From: Candidatus Poribacteria bacterium
Lineage (GTDB): Bacteria; Poribacteria; WGA-4E; WGA-3G
DNA: 64,000 nucleotides
Direction: 5' to 3'
NCBI GenBank assembly: GCA_026706025.1
Contig: JAPOZO010000072.1
Coordinates: 62,001 to 126,000, forward strand
Shown: piece by piece, positions 58,502-64,000 of the stretch
Layout: the number at the start of each line of letters is the position of its first letter
Position numbering within the stretch: the stretch's first letter is position 1
Notes under the pieces: model-generated
Databases searched by the model: none
What the model saw: the letters and a program-made list of their open reading frames with translations, nothing else
Told to the model about the DNA's origin: nothing
Translations under genes and position numbers: made by a program

Positions 58502-61500
58502 CTACTCCTTCTTCCGAGTGCCTTTACGCTGCAATGTCTGTTTCACATCCACATCTTTAACCGAGAATCCTGTAGAAGGCTGTTTCTCCTGTTCATCAGT
58601 TTTAGGCTGTGGTTGCTGCTCTGCAGGAGACTCTTCGCCCGTCGTGTCCTCTGCGGAACTGTGTTCCGTTTCAGGTGTTGCCTCAGACCACTGATATTCA
58701 TCTGTAGTCGCATCTGGTGTGCTGTGTTCTGATAGTGAGTCTTGTGGTGGTCCCGCATTATCTTGGTTAAATGATCCAGTATCAATCTCGCTTTCCTCGG
58801 AAGCAGCTTCTTCATAAGAATCTGAGCCTACTGGTGCGTTTGTAGCATTTCCGTTGCCGACATCTTGGGATGATGTTGAAGGTGCGTCGTCCGATGCTTG
58901 GGATGGAGTTTTCTGATGTATTTGGGGCGGTGGCTGGAAAAAGGTTGACCCCGATATTGAGTCAGAACCGGTATTATCTATAGAAGCATCCTCAGAGTAG
59001 ACATCATCTAAAAACCGACGGAAAAATTGACTTATATTTGCGTGTTCATTGTTGTCTTGAATTTCCCTCAACAATGAATCAATAAGTTTCTCAACCTTTT
59101 GACGGTTTAGCTGCGTGAAACATGAACGGACTGCATTGATAAATTTGTTATACTCAACTTCATTTTTCTTCTGCGAAAACCTTTTAATTCCATCCGGATC
59201 ATTATGCAAGTCGAGTCGCTCGGATAATCCATCAACGTTATATTCATAAACATATCCGTTCTTAGTCTGAAAAAAAACACTGGCAAATGCATCTTCTTTT
59301 ATCTTCTGACATATTTCAGGAACGATCCTTCCTAAAGCACGACACCATTGTTGTAGTTTTTGGATTTTGTCGTATAGCTCAAGGTTATAAAAGTCGGCAT
59401 CCTTATGAGTTGAATGTCCATATTCCCCTGGAGTCTGCCGGCATTTATCAGCAAGTGTTGAGTGAGAAACCAAGTCATCTAAGGCAAAACCTGCTTCCTC
59501 TTGATAGAAAAAAAGGAGATGATCCACAGAAGAGGGACTTATTTCAAACAAGAATCCTTTACCACTTAAACTGTTGTTTAAGTCAGTTAAAGCCTTCCCT
59601 ATGTGTCCGAAGATAATATTTGGTGAATCCTCAACGACAAACGGTATGTACATAGGGGTGAACATTTGATATGGGTTTGAGCGGCCGGCAAGATTCTGGA
59701 TGTCGGAACTTCCTGAATCTAAAAGTTCCTGAGCCTTTGTAACCACATCATTAACTTGAATTCGATCTAATGATAGTTGTCGGTAAGTTTCAGTCATCTG
59801 AGTGATTATGTCTGCCTGTTCTTTTCCTAAAAATGTAGCCATAGATTCTCCGCGGAGCAATTCAATACCTTCATCTGATTGGGCGATCTGGTGGCTCAGT
59901 GTCGATGCATCTATATCAATTCGATTTTCTGAGTTATTCGCAACAATTTTCACACATTCAGATCTTGGTGGATTGATAGCTTCATTACGTTCGCTCTTGA
60001 ATTCCTGAAGGCAGTTATTTAGATTCGCTTCTATCTGATCCAATCGCTGTTTAATGGTTCGACGACGGTTCGGTTCACCTCCATCCATCGGGGTTACTCC
60101 AAAACCGAGGTCGGTGCGAATTTCTTGTAAAATCGGTTTTATGAAATGATTCCGAACTGACTCATAGAAACTTGTTGGACTTCCGATAATCAAACTACAA
60201 TACCCCTTAACCATGTTATCGCGATGTGCTTTAACCGAATCATCCCGAAGAAAAATAAGTTTCAACCAAAGATTATTATCCGCCCTCTCCATTCGGGAAA
60301 AATCCAATTTATCTAAATTTAAAGTCGGCATCCGATCAGGGCAATTTTGTATAGAGTTTTCTATCTTTTTATCAAGCGTTTCAAAGAACATCCTCACATC
60401 GCCCAAGCCCCACGTTCCCTCAAAATCAATACTTCCTAATTGATTGTTCAAAGTTTGTTCAATCGCCTCGCTAAGTGCCTTTTTGCACTCAGGCACTTGC
60501 ATATTCATCAACTCAACATACTCTCCACCTTGCTCAAATTTCTTTCTGAATGAATCCCCGATTGGAAACTCCTCCATATTCCGATTTAATTGATTGGATG
60601 AGATTTCTGTATTGAGCCATTGCTTCCTGGCATTTGCAAGATGTGTATCAATGCGACTCTTAATTGATGATTGTCCATCTGGGCTGGTTAATGTATCTAT
60701 ATTCGCGTTTAGAATCCGATTCCATTCCGTTTCTGCGTCTTTTACAGTCGTGGCTTGAGGGATGTGTGATTCTAGCCAGTTATTACATAATTTTTCGCCG
60801 ATTGAACAAGCAGCAGCACTTGCGATGCGATATTTGGGATACCATACAGCAGTTAATCCAAAACTCGCCATATATCGTATCATTGTGCGGATTTCGCCTT
60901 CTCTCACAGGTTTTAAGGTCCCAAAATCAGCATGAGCTGTATAATTGGTGCGGATTGCATTTTTCACTCCACCTGTGTCTGCAGCAGATTCAGCAAAAAG
61001 ATTCAGTGCTACCATCAAGTTCAGACCGTGTTCATCAAAGTCACCAGCCCCTGTTGAGAATTGGTTGCCCGCAATTTTTCCGCTGGGCGATACAAACAGC
61101 GTATAATCAAACGGCTTTTCTCGCATATTCTTAATCTGCCGCCCATCTGGAAAAGTTATATCATAAGTTGTTTCCTGATGATGATAGTAATTTAACTCCG
61201 AAAGGCTTGCATAACAATTGGCTGAACGTATGTTAAACATAGCATCTGGTCTCGCAGCATGGTTCTCGTCGAACATTGTAAAAATGCCATTAATTCTTGA
61301 TTTATCGCCATAGGCACTGAGAAGGTATCGGAAAAAATATCCAACATCAATAAGCATCCCACTACAGGAACCACCGCAGAGAGACCCTAGCACATAAACT
61401 CTGATGGAGCCTGTATCGTCAAGGGGATGTTCTGCAATTTTTTTACGTTCTGTTAGAATATTGATCGCTTTCCGTTTCGTAGCGGGTGCCATAATAGCAC

Positions 61501-61909
61501 CGATCGCGTTGGCAAATGTAGCTTGGACATCAGACCAGTTTTCCCATAAACACAATCTACCTGCCATACGTATATTTGAAGCTCCATCCATAAAACCGCC
61601 TGCTTCAATTTTCAAGAGTTCAGGATCTAGCCAGTCCACTAAATCTGGGTTGTGCAGCGGTTCTCCTGGAGTCAACTTAAGTCGAATCGGACTAACGTTT
61701 GGAATCGTTGCCCTTATAAGATTGATTCGTTCATAATCATCCATTTGATTTGTATTTTGCACATTCACTTCACCATGTGTCTCAATGGCAATATAGCGGA
61801 AAAGTGGTAGCCCCGCGTGTCCGTATTCTTCAGACATAAGTTCACGTAATTTTACTAAAATTTCCTTCCCGGTTGTTCCGAGGCCAACAAATATTGTAGG
61901 TGTAATCAT
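58502..61909 (-). CDS. Tubulin/FtsZ-superfamily protein (Tub_2-like) with acidic C-terminal tail
   Basis: 1135 aa. N-terminal MITPTIFVGLGTTGKEILVK carries the first nucleotide-binding loop (GLGTTG, 9-14). GSLCGGSCSGM at 175-185 is the tubulin signature loop (GGGTGSG equivalent), followed by LIDVGYFFRYLL. FDYTLFVSPSG and STGAGDFDEHGLNLMVALNL fit the rest of the GTPase domain. This is the pattern of the bacterial tubulin-like (Tub_2) family. A long helical middle follows (about 370-990), then a Ser/Thr/Glu/Asp/Pro-rich tail (about 1000-1110) and a basic end (QTLQRKGTRKKE). The start is ATG 61909, preceded by GGAGGAG; an ATG at 61924 is in frame but contains that RBS. Likely a GTP-dependent polymer. 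Confidence 0.85.
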   Translation of the reverse strand: MITPTIFVGLGTTGKEILVKLRELMSEEYGHAGLPLFRYIAIETHGEVNVQNTNQMDDYERINLIRATIPNVSPIRLKLTPGEPLHNPDLVDWLDPELLKIEAGGFMDGASNIRMAGRLCLWENWSDVQATFANAIGAIMAPATKRKAINILTERKKIAEHPLDDTGSIRVYVLGSLCGGSCSGMLIDVGYFFRYLLSAYGDKSRINGIFTMFDENHAARPDAMFNIRSANCYASLSELNYYHHQETTYDITFPDGRQIKNMREKPFDYTLFVSPSGKIAGNQFSTGAGDFDEHGLNLMVALNLFAESAADTGGVKNAIRTNYTAHADFGTLKPVREGEIRTMIRYMASFGLTAVWYPKYRIASAAACSIGEKLCNNWLESHIPQATTVKDAETEWNRILNANIDTLTSPDGQSSIKSRIDTHLANARKQWLNTEISSNQLNRNMEEFPIGDSFRKKFEQGGEYVELMNMQVPECKKALSEAIEQTLNNQLGSIDFEGTWGLGDVRMFFETLDKKIENSIQNCPDRMPTLNLDKLDFSRMERADNNLWLKLIFLRDDSVKAHRDNMVKGYCSLIIGSPTSFYESVRNHFIKPILQEIRTDLGFGVTPMDGGEPNRRRTIKQRLDQIEANLNNCLQEFKSERNEAINPPRSECVKIVANNSENRIDIDASTLSHQIAQSDEGIELLRGESMATFLGKEQADIITQMTETYRQLSLDRIQVNDVVTKAQELLDSGSSDIQNLAGRSNPYQMFTPMYIPFVVEDSPNIIFGHIGKALTDLNNSLSGKGFLFEISPSSVDHLLFFYQEEAGFALDDLVSHSTLADKCRQTPGEYGHSTHKDADFYNLELYDKIQKLQQWCRALGRIVPEICQKIKEDAFASVFFQTKNGYVYEYNVDGLSERLDLHNDPDGIKRFSQKKNEVEYNKFINAVRSCFTQLNRQKVEKLIDSLLREIQDNNEHANISQFFRRFLDDVYSEDASIDNTGSDSISGSTFFQPPPQIHQKTPSQASDDAPSTSSQDVGNGNATNAPVGSDSYEEAASEESEIDTGSFNQDNAGPPQDSLSEHSTPDATTDEYQWSEATPETEHSSAEDTTGEESPAEQQPQPKTDEQEKQPSTGFSVKDVDVKQTLQRKGTRKKE

Positions 61910-61958
61910 CGCATGCTCCTCCATATTTAGTTAAAGATTCCGTTAACATCAGTTTTCA

Positions 61959-62354
61959 TCACTTCTTTTTTGGATTAAGAGATTTACCAACTGGTTTTGG
62001 AGTCGGCGCGTCAGTGTTCTTTTTTTCTTTATTTTTCTTTAACAGTGTATACAATAAACAGACATTAACAAGCATAATCACTATATAGAATAACAGATAA
62101 AGTACTGTATACAACCCTTCAGAAAATCGGTTATGTGCTCTGTCCCAAAGCCAGATTAGAAGCACCGTTCCACCGAGTATATGTATAAAAAGTGCAATTC
62201 CCCACGCTATTGCTGCCGCACGCTCAATACTTACTTGGTTCTTAAATAGATGACCAAGTCCACATGCAATTATCCATACAAAAGAATAACCAATGAAGTA
62301 GACAACTGCTGGCCAAACCAACGGATCTCCAAAAAAATCAGCGATGCTTTCCAT
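61959..62354 (-). CDS. Small membrane protein (four helices) with basic C-terminal tail
   Basis: 131 aa. Hydrophobic segments at about 13-33 (VWPAVVYFIGYSFVWIIACG), 46-70 (AAIAWGIALFIHILGGTVLL) and 80-105 (LYTVLYLLFYIVIMLVNVCL), with a possible fourth near 62-72. The tail is Lys/Pro rich (KKNKEKKNTD, NPKKK) and predicted cytoplasmic. No family recognised. It lies 49 bp upstream of the tubulin-like gene and may be its membrane partner. RBS AAAGGAAAAGGGG ahead of ATG 62354. Confidence 0.65.
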   Translation of the reverse strand: MESIADFFGDPLVWPAVVYFIGYSFVWIIACGLGHLFKNQVSIERAAAIAWGIALFIHILGGTVLLIWLWDRAHNRFSEGLYTVLYLLFYIVIMLVNVCLLYTLLKKNKEKKNTDAPTPKPVGKSLNPKKK

Positions 62355-62620
62355 TTAAACCCCTTTTCCTTTATTAGCAGTAGTTTCCTAATCTCTGTAT
62401 TATGAAAGTTTTTGAATCGTGTGTTCATAAAGTACCATGAACAGAAAAAAATTACTATAAATATCCCATAGCGTTACAGAGCCATTCAGTTTTCGATTTT
62501 CCATCGATTTTAGATAAGGCATCGTGACTGAGAGACCGCCCCTACAATGAAAGATTTTGAGCGAAAGATCAAAATTACCAGAGAACTGAATACCTCAGTA
62601 TAGTGTTATGTTTTAATTCC
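62355..62620. other. 266-bp gap at the head of the tubulin-like gene block
   Basis: No gene seen. It is the longest gap inside the minus-strand train and may contain an internal promoter for the 4-TM and tubulin-like genes; an ATCGAT-centred palindrome lies near 62500. No clear -35/-10 pair could be fixed. Confidence 0.4.
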
Positions 62621-64000
62621 TCATACATCAAGGGGATTGGTATCAGAAGCGTTATTCGACCAAATAATAGGTTCATCATCGTCCTCTGGTTTGTTAGAAG
62701 TGTTATCCACTATCTCACAGTTAATACGGATCTCATCATCGTCATCACCTTGATTTAACATTAGTATTTCGGGTAAATCTAATATCCGTCCTTCATCGTC
62801 GTCAGCATCTGCAAATAGCAGTAAATTTTTCTTATCGCAATATAAAAAAGCCTCACTACCAATATCAAACTGCAATTCATCAGGACCCCGAGGACCAAAT
62901 TCAAGTGTCATTTTATTTTTAAGCATAAAATATGCTTTCTCACCCAACGGTGTACCTGCCTGGCTGACTTGAGTCAACCCAATGTGATGGGCAATTTGAT
63001 ACGGAATTAAACGGCGAATTAAAAGAAAAAGAATTACACTTAAAATCGGAATAAGGAACACCCACAGCAGCCACATCGGGAAGCCGCTGCCACCACCTAT
63101 CAGTTTATAAGGAATCTCAATTGTCGCAGATTTAGTTTCATTTTCATATTTATAGTCTATTTCAAGGACAATTTTGTTGCCGCGCCAATCCAATCGGTCT
63201 CGTTTAGGCACTACCATGCTAAAAGGTTCGCCTAAACGTTCACCTACTTTCGGTACAGTAACGTCACAAAGTTTTCGCCCATCTTTGTATTGGACCTGAC
63301 AACGAAGTTGATCTATCCTAAAAGCCTTTTTGTTATAACTTTCGCTCTGAACAGCAAGACCAACATGGTATGTGTCTTCCGAAAAGTTCAGATTCAATTC
63401 CTTTGTCTGCTGTTCAGAATTATCCAAATTAGACACATATATACTATCAATCCTCGGTGTATATTTGATAGGTTGGGGTGAATGGATTTTGTTTTTACCG
63501 TTGAAACTGTAGGTAATTTCAAGTTTCAATGCGTTGCCAGGAGCAGCTATTTCCCTATGTGCAGGAAATAGGATGCGGAACTCGAATGGTGGAGGGTTTC
63601 CATGAAGTGAAACAGATGGGACTTCAACAACACCAAATGTGTTCTCTTCAGTCACAATCTGAAGCGGTTTGTTAAACTTATCCACAATTTCCACATTGAC
63701 ACTGTCGAGTTTAAATTTAGGTTTCTTGGAATTGTGCGTCTTAACAGTTAAGGTTTCACTGATAAATTTCCCTTCATCATCTCTGTCAAGTTGAATCTCT
63801 CGCACTCGTTTTCCTAGTTCTGTTGATGTAGCGAGGAAAATCGAGTCAATTACGTCGCTCTTCTGAAGTTTTCTGACTTGAATTCTAACGTGTTTATTTA
63901 CAAGCATACTAAAAATCATTGGTGAATGGAACTCATCTTCAATTTCCGCATGTCGCTTTAACACTTCAGATATGCCAGGGTCGCTTTTGCCGCTGTTATC
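62621..64000 (-). CDS. Membrane protein with beta-sandwich domains, N-terminus beyond window edge
   Basis: The frame is open from the stop at 62621 to the window edge (459 codons). A GTG at 63964 could be read as a start, but the frame continues upstream (SGKSDPGISEVLKRHAEIED), so the gene is probably longer. About 25-290 are beta-rich, Ig-like segments (FEFRILFPAHREIAAPGNAL; NKIVLEIDYKYENETKSATI). One membrane helix follows (FPMWLLWVFLIPILSVILFL), then a cytoplasmic part with a beta domain and a strongly acidic tail. Related gene sets often contain a VWA protein; whether this one has a VWA domain cannot be seen from here. Confidence 0.65.
   Translation of the reverse strand, partial: DNSGKSDPGISEVLKRHAEIEDEFHSPMIFSMLVNKHVRIQVRKLQKSDVIDSIFLATSTELGKRVREIQLDRDDEGKFISETLTVKTHNSKKPKFKLDSVNVEIVDKFNKPLQIVTEENTFGVVEVPSVSLHGNPPPFEFRILFPAHREIAAPGNALKLEITYSFNGKNKIHSPQPIKYTPRIDSIYVSNLDNSEQQTKELNLNFSEDTYHVGLAVQSESYNKKAFRIDQLRCQVQYKDGRKLCDVTVPKVGERLGEPFSMVVPKRDRLDWRGNKIVLEIDYKYENETKSATIEIPYKLIGGGSGFPMWLLWVFLIPILSVILFLLIRRLIPYQIAHHIGLTQVSQAGTPLGEKAYFMLKNKMTLEFGPRGPDELQFDIGSEAFLYCDKKNLLLFADADDDEGRILDLPEILMLNQGDDDDEIRINCEIVDNTSNKPEDDDEPIIWSNNASDTNPLDV

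Overview
The window looks like a chromosomal segment of an uncultured, sponge- or seawater-associated bacterium, most likely Candidatus Poribacteria. This is inferred from content rather than from a marker gene: tandem phytanoyl-CoA dioxygenases, Gfo/Idh/MocA oxidoreductases, an internalin-like LRR protein, a PorV/PorQ-type barrel, several small toxin-antitoxin-like genes and many interspersed palindromic repeats. Lipoproteins, beta-barrels and periplasm-directed proteins suggest a two-membrane envelope. No rRNA, tRNA or CRISPR was seen.

Layout. 1-6.7 kb: an outer-membrane-type fragment, rpiA, an AstE/AspA-like deacylase, an Xaa-Pro aminopeptidase, a lone MNT nucleotidyltransferase, a HEAT/zinc-ribbon protein, a methyltransferase, and an ECF sigma/anti-sigma pair preceded by a possible leader peptide. 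7.1-15.7 kb: a complete Opp/Dpp-type peptide ABC transporter (two ATPases, binding lipoprotein, two permeases) with an MNT-HepT-like gene inside it and an SDR gene behind it. 15.8-21.6 kb: a STAS-like/PIN pair, a formamidase-type hydrolase, two paralogous membrane proteins and the LRR protein. 22.1-25.8 kb: a 1125-residue protein resembling a PrimPol/degenerate-helicase fusion followed by a broken tyrosine recombinase, read here as a decayed integrated element. 25.8-42.7 kb: HtrA-like protease, PorV-like barrel, RsmI (C-terminus rewritten by a repeat insertion), 3-hydroxyacyl-CoA dehydrogenase, TVP38-like protein, L,D-transpeptidase, transporters, a radical SAM/PCP_red protein, two dioxygenases, small proteins and a large GT-C-like membrane protein. 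42.8-47.1 kb (minus strand): a sulfur assimilation set (cysK, cysH, MoaD/ThiS-type carrier, JAB peptidase) split by foreign-looking DNA. 47.2-48.4 kb: a HigB-like toxin pair and a pseudogene.

The most interesting part is 48.4-64.0 kb, one long minus-strand gene train. In transcription order it encodes a membrane protein (cut by the window edge), a 4-TM protein, a 1135-residue tubulin/FtsZ-superfamily protein (Tub_2-like), an Hsp70-family ATPase with an N-terminal zinc ribbon and Ig-like domains, a second degenerate Hsp70-like protein, a membrane-anchored coiled-coil protein and a soluble paralogue that both end in a GrpE-like domain, a membrane-anchored transglutaminase-like protein, and a large beta-rich protein with a CBM48-like module. 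Overlapping ribosome-binding sites and 2-13 bp gaps inside the train indicate co-expression. I infer a dedicated cytoskeletal/chaperone machine at the membrane: a tubulin-like polymerase with its own Hsp70 and exchange factors.

At least six families of short inverted-repeat elements fill the intergenic gaps. Several have altered gene ends, starts or spacing (rsmI, the HTH gene at 44.2 kb, the integrase remnant).
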